Shown: positions 21,267 through 33,835 of the stretch, one piece after another | Layout of the letters: each line of letters opens with the position of its first letter | How positions within the stretch are numbered: the stretch's first letter is position 1 | Source: Harmothoe impar | Taxonomy: Eukaryota; Annelida; Polychaeta; Phyllodocida; Polynoidae | Length of the DNA stretch: 64,000 bases | NCBI GenBank assembly: GCA_947462335.1 | Contig: OX381716.1 | Coordinates: 8,318,861-8,382,860 of the forward strand | Reading direction: 5' to 3' | Notes under the pieces: model-generated | What the model saw: only the letters and a program-made list of their open reading frames with translations | The model's database searches: none | Told to the model about the DNA's origin: nothing | Program-made: the position numbers and the translations under genes

Positions 21267-21581
21267 GGGTGAGGAGCTAATTTGGGGTCAATTTTTATTT
21301 TTCAGTTTTTCAACATATTTGTGTTCATAATGTCCATATGAATATGTGTGTAGCTTTTTAAATCATTCTGATACTTATAGATGCATAAAATATAGAGAAA
21401 ACCAGGTCAAGGTCTAATAGAGTCAGGTCCCCTGATCCATTCTGACCATGAGTTTCTTTACTTTTATATATATGTATCAGAATGATTTAAAAAGCTACAC
21501 ACACATTTATGTGGACATTATAAAGGCAAATACGTTGAAAAACTGAAAAATAAAGATCTACCCGAAATTAGCTCCTAACCC
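21267..21581. mobile_element. MITE-like inverted-repeat element (315 bp)
   Basis: Two arms of about 100 bp in inverted orientation. The left arm runs from GGGTGAGGAGCTAATTT through TTTTTCAGTTTTTCAAC and TAGCTTTTTAAATCATTCTG. The right arm is its diverged reverse complement, ending AAATTAGCTCCTAACCC. About 80 bp of unrelated sequence lies between. No ORF. The length and structure fit a foldback or miniature inverted-repeat element. Confidence 0.75.
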
Positions 21582-24500
21582 AGGGCATGTCACTAAAAGG
21601 TACCATTTGTTCTCATGATGTCTGGGTGCTCTTTCAGAACACGCCACGAGTTCGTGGGCATTTTTTCCTGTAGGGTTTATAGTGGAGTTTTTATTCTCAC
21701 GACTGACGAATCTGTTCTGAAAGAGCCTCCTGTGGTGACAAAGTCTTTGAGCCGCATAGGGTCAGCCTGATGCTTGAATGCAGCCTTGGTGAGTTACGCT
21801 GTAGGACTGCATTCATAGATGAAAACCATAAACACTATACTATGAAAGTACTTTATTTCACCGGGTACATTTCTTTGTGATTTTTGCAGAAATTGAAAAT
21901 CTGCGAAACTGTTATATGCTTTAGTATGTAATGGCTACCCATGGATTTGCCGATTTTTACTCGTCTGCGAAAATTTGATTCTGTGAAAATAAGCACTTTC
22001 ACAGCAGTGCATTGAAACATTGTGGCCCTTAACGGGTTAGCACACAACCCTACTCCCTGTACCCCACACCTATAGCCTGCAACCCTTTAAGGCCGGCATG
22101 ACCCCTCATGGCCCCATGTTTAGGCACGATGCACCAACACTGCACCGGATATTAACCCCCCTGTACAAGCCTCCGCAGATCATGCTTACTCTTAAGGAGT
22201 TGTCAATCAACTCTATAGGCCGGTCTAATGCTATTATCCTGTCAAAACCTGTTACGAACATTCACTATTCTTGATAATCTTCCTTGTCTATCCTGCGTTT
22301 ACAGCTTGTGTGTTTCCCGGAAAATATGAACGTTTCTAACTTGAGTTATCCTAGAGTTCTGTTTGGAGGGCTACCCTTGTGGGTGGTGTAGTGGGGTGGG
22401 GAGGTGTAGGTGGTGGGTGTAGGTGGCTAATATTGACGTGTTGGGCGGGGTGCGGTGTGGAGTGGGGGCGGTATGCAGCAGGTAGGTGAGGTGTGTACCA
22501 AGGACACACACTACGTTAACACTCCTACCCTCTAATGGCCGCATCACCAGGTAATCCTTTAACCCTTTAAGAACGCATGTGGCTAAAAGATTTTTTGTTA
22601 TGATGCTTGAATGCAGTGCTAGTGAGTAACTTGCTGGTTCTGCATTGGTGCATAATTCTGACCCTTCTGGAGAGTCTCAAACTCGTAAGGTCTGCATGGT
22701 GGTTGAATGCAGCCCTGGCGAGTTACTAAGCAGGGCTGCATTTAAGAATCATGACAACCAAAGGCATGAAGCATTAAGGTATCTTGCCGTCCTTAAAGGG
22801 TTAGGAGGGCATTACGTTAAATGATTATATTTGTCGTCATTATGCATCAATGCAGCCCCAGCAAGTAACGCATGCTGAATTCAAGCATCATGACAACAGA
22901 GGACATTAAAGCAGTATGCAGCCACCATAGGATTAAGCATTCATGGACAGAATAGTCCTGTAGAGCAACACTGATGCTGCATTCATACATCACCCTCCAG
23001 ACAGAATTCAAGAATCACACAAGTTAGAAATGTTTGCACTACCCCGGAAACACACAAGCTGTATGCAGAAGAGAGACACAGACGTTTCTCGAGAATAGTG
23101 AACGTTCCTAGTGACAATGGTGACGCATATTTCCCGAGTTTTAATGAAAACCTGTATTCACAAGTTTCACTACAATATATGACATGGACTATGACTAAAG
23201 ACAATTTCAAAAAAGAAGTTTCAAAAAAATTATGAAATTCTCGGGTTTTGACACGAGAATGGAATGAGCTCTGCATGATATATTGTTTGCAGCGACAAAA
23301 CTCACTAGTGTACGCCACAACACTTGGCACTTGTAGCCAATGGTTTTGACATGTAAATACATTAGAGAGACTGGAAGGTCAATCAGAGAGGGTGGTCAAA
23401 TTGTTAGAATAGTTTATCAGTCAATAGTGTCATATTTTTAAATGTATAAGGGCGTTTGTCATCATCAATAGGTCGTGAATAACCAAGCTTCTTGTGTATA
23501 TCGTTTAGTGAAAAATGTCCTAAGAATTTGTGACCTTTACTGAACGAACTGCCATGTTATCCTGCACTACGCTCAGTCCAAGCAAGTTGTGAATTCAGAG
23601 TCAAATTATTGCATTAGGGAACATTTTTAACTACCACGAGTAGAGGGGTCCTTCACAAGAAACTTTATTGAATTTATACAACCACATATATAAACACCAA
23701 CTTATGACATTCAAGAGTACCTTTTTCAATTGCATGTACTACGCTTTTAACAATAATCCCTTTATCACAGCCACAAATCTGTTTTAAAAGACCTTTGTTC
23801 ACAAAAATTTTTCTAAATAAACCAGGAACGGCACAATGAAATGGCTGCCCGAAAAGTGATTGAGCGAGGATTGAAATGAGAAAAGTTTAAAAACGCACCA
23901 GAATGAGCTGATGATGAAATAAATGAGGGAGTTATTTAAGTCATGAGTGTGAGGTGAGCTGGCCCTGGAAACCGTTGAGAATGGCAAATTGTGTTAGTGC
24001 ATTATGCACATTTTTCGACATGATGCATGAATGCTGTTCTAGCGAGTAACTCACCATTGCTGCATTCAAGAAATACTTACTGTATAACAAATCAGGGATT
24101 TATATCTGATTATTTCTCATATTTTATAAAGATATTGTCAACATGTGGATGACATAGTCTAAAATATAAGACTGTCATAAGATTGTATATGCAGGGGTGC
24201 TGGCAGCAGAAGGGCAATGCGCCCGAGCTAGTTTGAAGTGTGATTAGATCCAATAAATCCAAAAAACATTTTGACCAGACACAATTTATCTATTTCTGAA
24301 GGGCGGGAATGAAACAAGTCTTGCAAGTTGACTCTCTATTGCTATGTTCATGAATCAAAACGACCAAGGTCATTGAAGCTCCATACCGCTTCTATAGGGT
24401 TAATAGGGGTGTGATGCCTCAGCATTACCGGCCAGTGATTAACTCGCCCAATGAGTAACTCACCAATGAGTACTTATCAATGGGTAACCCGCTGATATAT

Positions 24501-25240
24501 CATGGCAACTATTTTTGGAGCGTATCTACCTTGTAGGCCTGGCATGTAGCACCCCTTTCTGAATTCTCGAATCATGCTGACTTGTCAGACTAAATCAATG
24601 TGTTGAAGGGTTATGCAGCCCTTAAAGGGTTAAGGACGGCATGACGCCTTAATGAATCATGCCCTTGGTCGTCATGATGCATGAATGCAGCCCTGGCGAG
24701 CAACTCACCAGGGCTGCATTCATGCATCATGCCGGAATTATGAGGTTAAGACGCTCCTGGAGGGTCGGCATGATGCACCGATGCAGCACCGCGAGTTACT
24801 CGCTAAGGCTGCATTGGTGCATGATGATGACAAATGTCATCTTTTATCGACATCCGTCCTTAAAGGGTTAACAGGTTAAGAGCAGGTCTCAGAGAGTAGG
24901 CACACAAACACCGCCCCTTATATTACCTGATTTATCGATAATGCCCAGTCTAGAGCTCCTACCTGAGGGTTATAAGTCGCTGATCGACTCCCAGCACCAG
25001 GCACTGTGGGCTAGACACAAACAATAGCTGGGGCTCTACTCCCCCATTCGTTGGGTAGTCTCACAATCGGATCATACATATAGACATTTCCTTCATCAGT
25101 TTATAAATGTTGCGCTTTAATGTGCCGTTTAGAGCCTATATGGATAGTGGGTTACCAAGCAAATAATGTTCAATATCTTAATGTTTATAAACAAGTGAGA
25201 AATATAATTGCCAATGCTATGATTATAAACATATTTTGAC
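21582..25240. repeat. Host intergenic DNA with palindromic-repeat copies and an inverted pair
   Basis: Palindrome-family copies at about 21765-21810, 22590-22800, 22830-22930, 24010-24065 and 24600-24870, several ending in a TTAACCCTTTAAGG-type terminus. A separate repeat (GTTCTGTTTGGAGGG / AAGCTGT...CCGGAAAC) occurs in opposite orientations at about 22255-22370 and 22983-23112. G-rich GGTGGGTGTAGG repeats lie at 22380-22490. No gene. Confidence 0.6.
24597..24867. repeat. Best-preserved copy of the dispersed palindromic element
   Basis: Begins AAAGGGTTAAGGACGGCATGACG and ends CGACATCCGTCCTTAAAGGGTTAA, so the outer 15-18 bp are inverted repeats with a TTAA edge. Inside is a near-perfect palindrome, GATGCATGAATGCAGCCCTGG with its inverse, centred near 24704. 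A second, weaker one (GATGCACCGATGCAGCACCG with its inverse) is centred near 24795. No ORF. The structure suggests a TTAA-targeting, non-autonomous DNA transposon; that class is inferred. Confidence 0.65.
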
Positions 25241-27470
25241 CCATCAGGGAGGCAGAGGGGGGCGAAAAATATAAGCAGGCAGACATACAGGTAGACAGAG
25301 ACAGGCAGACAGGCAGGCAGGCAGACAGACAGACAAACAGGCAGGCAGACAGACAGGTAGACAGGCAGACAGGCAGATAGGCAGACAGGCAGACAGGCAG
25401 GCAGGCAGATAGGCAGGCAGGCAGACAGGCAGGCAGGCAGATAGGCAGACAGGCAGACAGGCTACCAGACCTATAGGCAGACAGACAGGCAGACCTATAT
25501 GCAGGCAGACAGACAGGCAGGCATATAGGCAGGCAGGCAGGCAGACAGGCAGGCAGACATATAGGCAGAAAGGCAGGCAGGCAGACAGACAGGCAGGCAA
25601 ACAGGCACACTGCCTCTGTTGTTCAGAAATGAGCACCTCCCCAAGCGATGCCAAGTGACACTATACAGAAGGCCCAAGATCTAAGAGCCACGCCCACCTG
25701 CACGGAGGACGCCCCCAGGGCCCTTTATCTACTTCCCGGCGTCAGCTGGTTTAAATTAGATACCTGTCATGTGCTTTTAATAATTCCCAGAGAAGCAATA
25801 TTCTCAGACATAGTGTGCAGGGGATATGATGCCGATATGTGATACAAGGCCCCAGGGAGGGGGAGATAGTGAAAGGGGAGGGAGAGGCATAGAGAGAGAC
25901 AGGCAGTTAGCGGTAAGCTGTAGATCCATAGAGAGGGAGGAAAGAAAGCGAAATGTAGGGAGAGAAAAAGGAAGAAACAGACTGAAAGACAGAAAAACAT
26001 AGACAGTGAGAATGGAAGTGAAAGAGACAAAAGAGAGCAGAGGGGTAGACTCTCAGAGAGGCAGAATGGCAGAGAGAGACGGAGGCAAGGAGGCATAAAG
26101 GGGAGGCAAAACATAGAGGTAGAGTGACAAAGAAGTAGGAAGACAGGCAGACAGACAGGCAGCAATGCAGATATACAGAGATACATACAGGAAGAAAGGC
26201 AGTCAGGTAGGCATACATGCAGACAGGCAGACAGGCAGACAGGCAAACAGGCAGACAGGCAAACAGGCAGGCAGGCAGGCAGACAGACAAACAGGCAGGC
26301 AGACAGACAGGTAGACAGGCAGACAGGCAGATAGGCAGACAGGCAGACAGGCAGGCAGGCAGATAGGCAGGCAGGCAGACAGGCAGGCAGGCAGATAGGC
26401 AGACAGGCAGACAGGCTACCAGACCTATAGGCAGACAGACAGGCAGACCTATATGCAGGCAGACAGACAGGCAGACATATAGGCAGGCAGGCAGGCAGAC
26501 AGGCAGGCAGACATATAGGCAGAAAGGCAGGCAGGCAGACAGACAGGCAGGCAAACAGGCACACTGCCTCTGTTGTTCAGAAATGAGCACCTCCCCAAGC
26601 GATGCCAAGTGACACTATACAGAAGGCCCAAGATCTAAGAGCCACGCCCACCTGCACGGAGGACGCCCCCAGGGCCCTTTATCTACTTCCCGGCGTCAGC
26701 TGGTTTAAATTAGATACCTGTCATGTGCTTTTAATAATTCCCAGAGAAGCAATATTCTCAGACATAGTGTGCAGGGGATATGATGCCGATATGTGATACA
26801 AGGCCCCAGGGAGGGGGAGATAGTGAAAGGGGAGGGAGAGGCATAGAGAGAGACAGGCAGTTAGCGGTAAGCTGTAGATCCATAGAGAGGGAGGAAAGAA
26901 AGCGAAATGTAGGGAGAGAAAAAGGAAGAAACAGACTGAAAGACAGAAAAACATAGACAGTGAGAATGGAAGTGAAGGAGACAAAAGAGAGCAGAGGGGT
27001 AGACTCTCAGAGAGGCAGAAAGGCAGAGAGAGACGGAGGCAAGGAGGCATAAAGGGGAGGCAATACATGTATAGAGGTAGAGTGACAAAGAAGTAGGAAG
27101 ACAGGCAGACAGACAGGCAGCAATGCAGATATACAGAGATACATACAGGAAGAAAGGCAGTCAGGTAGGCATACATGCAGACAGGCAGACAGGCAGACAG
27201 GCAAACAGGCAGACAGGCAAACAGGCAGGCAGGCAGGCAGACAGACAGGCAGGGAGGTAGGCAGGCAGGCAGGCAGACTGACATGCAAACAGGCGTATAG
27301 GCATACAGACAGACAGAGAGACAGCACAACAGCTATACAGGCATACAGGCAGGCAGGCATACAGGCAGGCAGCACGACATACAGGCAGACATGCAGACAG
27401 GCAGGCAGCCCGGCAGGCAAAACAGGCAGACACACAGACAGACAGACAGGCAGGTGGACAGGTGCTCAAT
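25241..27470. repeat. CAGGCAGA-rich tandem DNA with a 954-bp tandem duplication
   Basis: Arrays of CAGGCAGA/CAGACAGG and related tetranucleotides. A 954-bp unit is duplicated head-to-tail: 25327-26280 and 26281 to about 27235. It includes a non-repetitive core (CACTGCCTCTGTTGTTCAG ... GATATGATGCCGATATG) at 25598-25840 and again at 26552-26794, with few differences. Cys/Leu/Pro-rich open frames on the minus strand are read-throughs of the tetranucleotide array. Confidence 0.9.
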
Positions 27471-29576
27471 CTAGTGCAGCCCTCCTTGTGCAGCTATAAC
27501 CATGATAATTACAGCCAGGAGCAGGGTGTGGGCGTGTGGTCTGGTGTCGTCAGCGGATAATCATCTCTGGGTTTTGTTCAGGAGGACACAAGAAGCCGCG
27601 AGAGACAGAGATAGAGGATGATTACTTTCAGCCCCCTCATGTGGTGGCGCCCCCTTAGTGCAGTGGTGTAAAGTGGAACTAAGAGCCGGCCATTGACTGA
27701 CATCACATCAGCTCCCCAAAACTGGTTACCTAGAACCCGCTCTTTAATTCTCTATATGGGGATGCCGACCCTTCCTCCTAGAGACATGGTCCACACAGCA
27801 CACCTTCTGTATTCCACACTAGCGGGATACTCTCTAGACATAAGGAATATTCATCTACGGCTTATTCAAAAGGTAGTGGGCCGTTATCTCATCTACAATA
27901 TTTGCTTTAGCTAGTTACTGCATGTACTGGTACAAGCAGAACGGTGCATTGCATTAGGGCAGAATAACTGCCGAATCCATCGGGTAAAAAGTGCCAAGAA
28001 ATTTACAGTCTGACGATCATATCAGTCATGGCAGATATGTCAGTCATTCTGAAAGAGGCCCCTGGAGGCTCTTTCAGAACCTTTTGGTGTTGACGAGTAA
28101 GGCAAATTTATGAATGCTGAGCGGTCGTCGAATGAGATTTCGGGTCATTTCAGAAACTACATATATGTAGCTATATATAGATATGCATTTATGCATGTTA
28201 TCACATATATTACTAATGCATATATGCATTCGATTTCAAATGATGATAAAGGCGAAGATGTGTAATTATGTTTTTTGACGATTTTATCTTCTGAAACACT
28301 TTTTACTAGTGGTCGTCAAACAGACTTTGTCACATCACCAGTTCCCTACGACCATGTCATTCGTTCTGAATGTGCCTCCTGGTCAGCTTACCAAGAAGGG
28401 ATAGGGGAGAACACACATACTGTAGCCATAACAAGTTACCATGACCTTGGTAATGCCTTCAGGCAGCCGTTTGTGGCCGTTTCTTTCCTGTGGGGTTTAT
28501 GGTGGACTTTTTATTCTCATGACTGCCGAATGCGTTCTGAAAGAGCTTCCTAGTTACCTCACTAAGAAGGAATAGGGGAGCACACACACACTATAGCCAT
28601 AACTAGTTATCATGACGTTTATAATGCAGCTCAGTGTGGGGTCTTGACTGTGTGTGCGCATGGTTAACACAGTACTGAGAAAAGTTTGGGCGTTAATGGC
28701 TGATATTTACATGTCCGTGCATTGTTTTGTGGATTTCAACAGGATTTCTGGTGAAACTACTCCAAGGGTCATGTCGTGGAACAGGTTTCTGCACGTGCCT
28801 AAGCATTCGTGACTTGTTCTTAATGAACTTTCTGGAAGGTTATTTAAAACTGATTCATGACTTGTGAGAATTTGATTTTTGTCAATAGTTAATGTAAATT
28901 TCCAATTGACAAGGGTGCCAGTAAATGTCAATAGGTCGTCTTTACATACATTCCTTTTATACAATTCAACCGAATTTCTTGGTAACGACTTATCAGGAAC
29001 CCATACTTGTCAGGGGCCTCTCTCAGAATGACTGCTGTATCCGTCAGGTGGAAAGTGCCGAGAAACTTAGAGTCTTACAATCATATCAAGGGGTCCCTGT
29101 CACAAGAAATGACATTAAGATACATAGAAATTTGTATTTATGTAGCACCTATAGACGATGAGGAATACCATCGTCATTTGCAAAATATGGCACTTTTGAC
29201 GATTATTTTCTTATGAGCGATTCGGCAGTTGTTCTGGATCGGCCTATAGTGCATGTTTGTGGGAGTTATGAAAGTAATTATCACGGTGATGGGAAGTGCG
29301 TGGGCGACTAGGTTCTAAGTCATGTCCTCTCTACACAATGAGTCCCTTTCATGAGTCGAGTCTTTGTTAAGTGTTCCAACTACCATTATTCTGCCCTCTA
29401 GGGGGCCTCTATACTATGAGGGAGCTCACCAAAGTAGTTCTCCATCTCCGGTACTGTCATTAATTTGACACGGGCTCTAAATTGTCAGTCGTCATTAACC
29501 AGGCTTTTCCTCATCATACTATTAGGCCTGGGTCCAATAGGATTTATCACACTTTTTTATCACTGGAAATAACCTC
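27471..29576. other. Host intergenic DNA, dispersed low-copy repeats only
   Basis: No gene recognised. A GAAAGAGCCTCCTG / TCTTTCAGAAC module occurs near 28050-28080, 28365-28385 and 28530-28550, and elsewhere in the window (21720, 32345, 63265). The block AAAGTGCCRAGAAA...ATCATATCA occurs near 27990 and 29050. These look like fragments of one dispersed repeat. Confidence 0.45.
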
Positions 29577-29613
29577 TTTTGGCGCCAACAAAACTGTTTT
29601 GTTGGCGCCAAAA
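29577..29613. repeat. 37-bp palindrome of GGCGCC-containing arms
   Basis: Two perfect 18-bp arms, TTTTGGCGCCAACAAAAC and its reverse complement, around a single central T. Each arm contains TTTTGGCGC, resembling an E2F site. A similar AACAAAAC follows at 29629. Confidence 0.85.
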
Positions 29614-32590
29614 AAATGTTTTTTCTGCAACAAAACAGGGTAAGAAGTCCTAGTGGACACAGGGCTATTTTCTTCTTGTCCCCTTATATTTCTTTTTATT
29701 GGCTCCAGGGGAATCTGTCGATAATTAGTTTAAGTTATTTTTATATTGGTTTACGCTGTTAATGCAGTTGCATGCTTGGCTAAGCCCATAAGGGTTCAGA
29801 CCTTAAAATGTAAGAATAACAACAGTGGGCAAGGGCTAGAGAGTGGAGAGTTGTTTACCCTTTATTGGCCACATAATGAGTTGAGTTGAGTTGAAATTCT
29901 TTTATTTAGACTCTATAAGGTAGGCCCAGGGCCTGTTTGCTACATAGAGTATATGTCAGTCGTCTGTGCATATATAGACACTAATTACATTATTTCTCCT
30001 GAGGCCAGTGCGGCATATAGGATCAGCCCAAAGTCTCGGTGTGGCTTATAGGTGAGTTAGGCTTATACGTGAGGTTTTAAGGTAGTGGTAGCGTTTTGGC
30101 AGAGTCTTCTCTGAGACTGTGCTGGGTGAGTGTATTAATGTGTGTCAGTGAGTAGTAGGAGAGTGCAGATGCACGCTCTCCCAGCAGAGTCTCAAATAAG
30201 ACTCAGTCAAAAGGCCCGGACTTTAGGAACTCTCCTGTGGAACAAGGGATGAAGGGGATACCGCTTGGCTGCACTCCTACCCACATAACATACTACAGCA
30301 TCCCTAAATAAAAAAGTTCTCAAGAAAATGTCCAACTTCCACCATGAAAACATGTCTAATAGTTCTATAGATTTAGACATTTGCTCTTCATCTATCCCTT
30401 AAGATATTTTGAATCAAATCATAGTTGTATGAATGTATATCCTAAAAGCATGGCGTAGGTAAGTTTTCAGGGAAATCCGACTGCTTTTGGCAGAGAAGGA
30501 AGTAGTGTCGGTAGAAAGGGATTGAAGAATCTGCTGGGAGATTGTTGGTTAATGCGTGTCGGTGAGTAGGACAGAAGAGGTGCTAAACCATTACTAGAAG
30601 TACCCTTGGGAGGTCCCTAAGGGAGCTGGTGATCTTTTACAACAGCTGGAGAATTAGAGAGAATCTTAATTTCGTCAATAGTGTAATTTCTTTGACAATT
30701 CACAAGGGACCTCAGCAATAAGTGGTATAACTTCATGTGTATTATACTACATGTTTTAACAATATCTCTTCTCAAAGAATTTTCACGATCTCTATTCTTA
30801 AAGAGGAACTGGGGCTTCCTTTACAACGGGTAGAAAGTTAGTGAGAATTTAGTTTTCACCAAAGGTGTAGTTTTTGCAATTAAAAGGCAGCTCGTGAAGG
30901 TCAATTTTGAAGATTTGCTATGCTTACGTAGGCTACTGGAAGCGGCATATTCAATGCCTCTATTGAATACAACATGGCCATATTTATCAATATGCTTCAA
31001 ATAATGAAAAGGTAAATATGCAAACCTCTGTGAATCATTTTTACTAGCTGGGCGATGAAGCCATATCACCAGTCAACCCTTAATAATGGCATAGTGTATC
31101 AATTTGGAACGGCCTTTGTTGTCATAAACCATAAAAAATGGTTTGAATGATGCTTGAGTTTGCTAGCCAGCCTTCTCACCAAGGCCTGAAATCAGAGTTG
31201 AAAAATTGATGAATTACCGGTTGTAAATGTTCCGACATTCTGTTCGACCCGGTGGTAATCTATGTTGTAGCCACCACACCATGTATACCCCATCACCGCA
31301 TCCTGATGAGGCCGGATTACATGTCGCCCGTACAATATGCACGCCTCCTAAATCAGCGGTGTCTATCAGGTGTGGTCATACTCTGTGTGACACGTAATGG
31401 GGTCAGACGGTTCACATTCACACGTTAAGAGCCGCATAACCCTCCAAACAGAACTCTGGAATTGAACGTTCACAACTGGGGAGAATCTGGGGAACTCACC
31501 ATAACACAAGAAAGACATAAGATATTCCCAAGAACATGTCCTATTTACAGTAAGAACAGGGGAATCGGATGTTCATGACTTGGGCGAATGACACAAGTTA
31601 AAACTTGTTCAAAAAACTTGTTCAAAAAACTCATTCAAAACAAGAACTTCCCAGGAATATGTCACAAAACGTTCACAAAGCGTTCGCAATTCTTTTTTTG
31701 GGATCTTGAGTCAAGACTCAAGAATGGCACGAGTTCTGCTTGAGGTTTTGTTTGCAGGGAGTATTTCAATGCAGTATTCTCTTTATGACAATGTTGCATA
31801 AATGAAACCCTGAGAAATAACTCGCCCTGACTATATCAAAGCATCAAGCTGACTCTTCAGGGATGATTATGGAATTCAGCAAGTTACCCACCAGAGCTGC
31901 GTTGGGTAACTCGCCGGTGCTGCTTTGGTGCATCATGACGACCAAGGGCATGATGCACCAGGGTATCATGCCGTTCTTAAAGGGTTAAAGCATTATATTA
32001 TTCATTCATTACCGGGTAGCATGTGTCGCCCACATCAGTGATGGTCTCTGGTGCTGCCACCCATCAGTGACTGGTGGAGGCGGCAGTTATACACTCATCC
32101 GTAAGGCACCTTCCCTGATCACGATTCATGCTCCATGATATTACGTATCACTCACCCATCACTGTGTCGGGGCAGATGATGGTCGTTATGTTGAAAAAGA
32201 AACATAAGATATCCATTCAGAGAGGTGATAGACAGGCAATAACTTAATCTATGGATTTCAATAGGAAATCTTCTGCAGCACATTTTACTAGTGGTCGTCA
32301 AACAGGTTTTGTCACGTCACCATTTGCCTAAGACCATGACAGTTGTTCTGAAAGACCCTGCTGAGGGAGGTACACAGAAAAAAAGGTCTAGCCTCATTTG
32401 AAAGGCAGGCTGACTTTGACTGTAAAGGTTTGGCATTGACTTTCATGCCAGTGTGAGGCCAGCATTGCCCGAGTCCAGGCTTAATGACCCTCATCCCAGA
32501 GTCAGGCATTGCTTGACTCCAGAAAGAACGTCAGGCTGGCTCGAGTATGAAGAATATTCCTGCCTGAGGTAGCAGTAACCGGTATGGGTT
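29614..32590. other. Host intergenic DNA with fragments of dispersed repeats
   Basis: No gene recognised. Contains GGCAGAGTCTTCTCTGAGACTGTGCTGG-like segments (30100, 30185, 30490), a repeat at about 31444-31760 (GAACTCTGGAATTGAACGTTC...), and palindrome-family pieces at 31860-31990. AGTCTTATTTGAGACTGTGCTGGGAGAG also occurs near 46585. Confidence 0.45.
31444..31760 (-). repeat. Dispersed repeat, inverted copy of 35140-35389
   Basis: Shares in inverse orientation AGAACTC, TTGAACGTTC, GGGAGAATCTGGGGAA, ACACAAG..CATAAGATATTCCCAAGAA, GGCACGAGTTC and TTTTGTTTGCAGGGA with 35140-35389. A shorter relative is at 22255-22370 and 22983-23112. No coding potential; unclassified. Confidence 0.6.
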
Positions 32591-32591
32591 A

Positions 32592-33835
32592 AGTGAGAGG
32601 AAACTTTCAGAAGGTAGGGTGAGAAGCAACTTGTAGGAGGTAGAGTGAGCAGTAACTGGCGGGAGGTAGAGGGAGCAGTAACTGGCAGGAAGTAGAGAGA
32701 GCAGTAACTGGCAGGAGGTGGAGCAAGCAGTAACTGGCAGGAGGTAAAGGGAGCAGTAACTGGCAGGAGGTAGAGTGAGCAGTAACTGGCAGGAGGTAGA
32801 GTGAGCACTAACTGGCAGGAGGTAGAGTGAGCAGTAACTGGCAGGAGGTAGAGTGAGCACTAACTGGCAGGAGGTAGAGTGAGAAGTAACTGACAGGGGG
32901 TAGAGTGAGCAGTAACTGGCAGGAGGTAGAGTGAGCGGTAACTGGCAGGAGGTAGAGTGAGCAGTAACTGGCAGGAGGTAGAGTGAGCGGTAACTGGCAG
33001 GAGGTAGAGTGAGAAGTAACTGACAGGGAGTAGAGTGAGCAGTAACTGGCAGGAGGTAGAGTGAGCAGCAACTGGCAGGAGGTAGAGTGAGCAGTAACTG
33101 ACAGGAGGTAGAGTGAGCAGTAACTGGCAGGAGGTAGAGTGAGCGGTAACTGACAGGAGGTCGAGTGAGCGGTAACTGGCAGGAGGAATAGTGAGCAGTA
33201 ACTGGCAGGAGGTAGAGTGAGCGGTAACTGGCAGGAGGTAGAGTGAGCAGTAACTGGCAGGAGGTAGAGTGAGCGGTAACTGGCAGGAGGTAGAGTGAGA
33301 AGTAACTGACAGGGGGTAGAGTGAGCAGTAACTGGCAGGAGGTAGAGTGAGCAGTAACTGACAGGAGGTAGAGTGAGCAGTAACTGGCAGGAGGTAGAGT
33401 GAGCGGTAACTGACAGGGGGTAGAGTGAGCAGTAACTGGCAGGAGGTAGAGTGAGCACTAACTGGCAGGAGGTAGAGTGAGCGGTAACTGACAGGGGGTA
33501 GAGTGAGCAGTAACTGGCAGGAGGTAGAGTGAGCAGTAACTGTCAGGAGGTAGAGTGAGCAGTAACTGGCAGGAGGTAGAGTGAGCGGTAACTGACAGGA
33601 GGTAGAGTGAGCAGTAACTGGCAGGAGGTAGAGTGAGCGGTAACTGACAGGAGGTAGAGTGAGCAGTAACTGGCAGGAGGTAGAGTGAGCAGTAACTGTC
33701 AGGAGGTAGAGTGAGCAGTAACTGTCAGGAGGTAGAGTGAGCAGTAACTGTCAGGAGGTAGAGTGAGCAGTAACTGGCAGGAGGTAGAGTGAGCGGTAAC
33801 TGACAGGAGGTAGAGTGAGCAGTAACTGACTGCAA
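32592..33835. repeat. 26-bp minisatellite (about 47 copies)
   Basis: Head-to-tail units of GTAACTGGCAGG + AGGTAGAGTGAGCA, with variants at a few sites (GCAG/GCGG/GCAC; GGC/GAC/GTC). Variants are patterned, for example GCGG units alternate with GCAG units. Minus-strand Leu/Pro/Tyr/Ser-rich frames are products of the repeat. Confidence 0.95.

Noticed and set aside
25185..27469. Long Cys/Leu/Pro-rich open frames on the minus strand
   Set aside because: They are translations of CAGGCAGA tetranucleotide arrays, open in several frames, with no domain.
32491..33458. Repetitive Leu/Pro/Tyr/Ser/Cys frames up to 216 residues
   Set aside because: Product of the 26-bp minisatellite read in three frames.
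32592..33835. Possible CRISPR array
   Set aside because: Units are directly contiguous with no spacers, and the DNA is eukaryotic.
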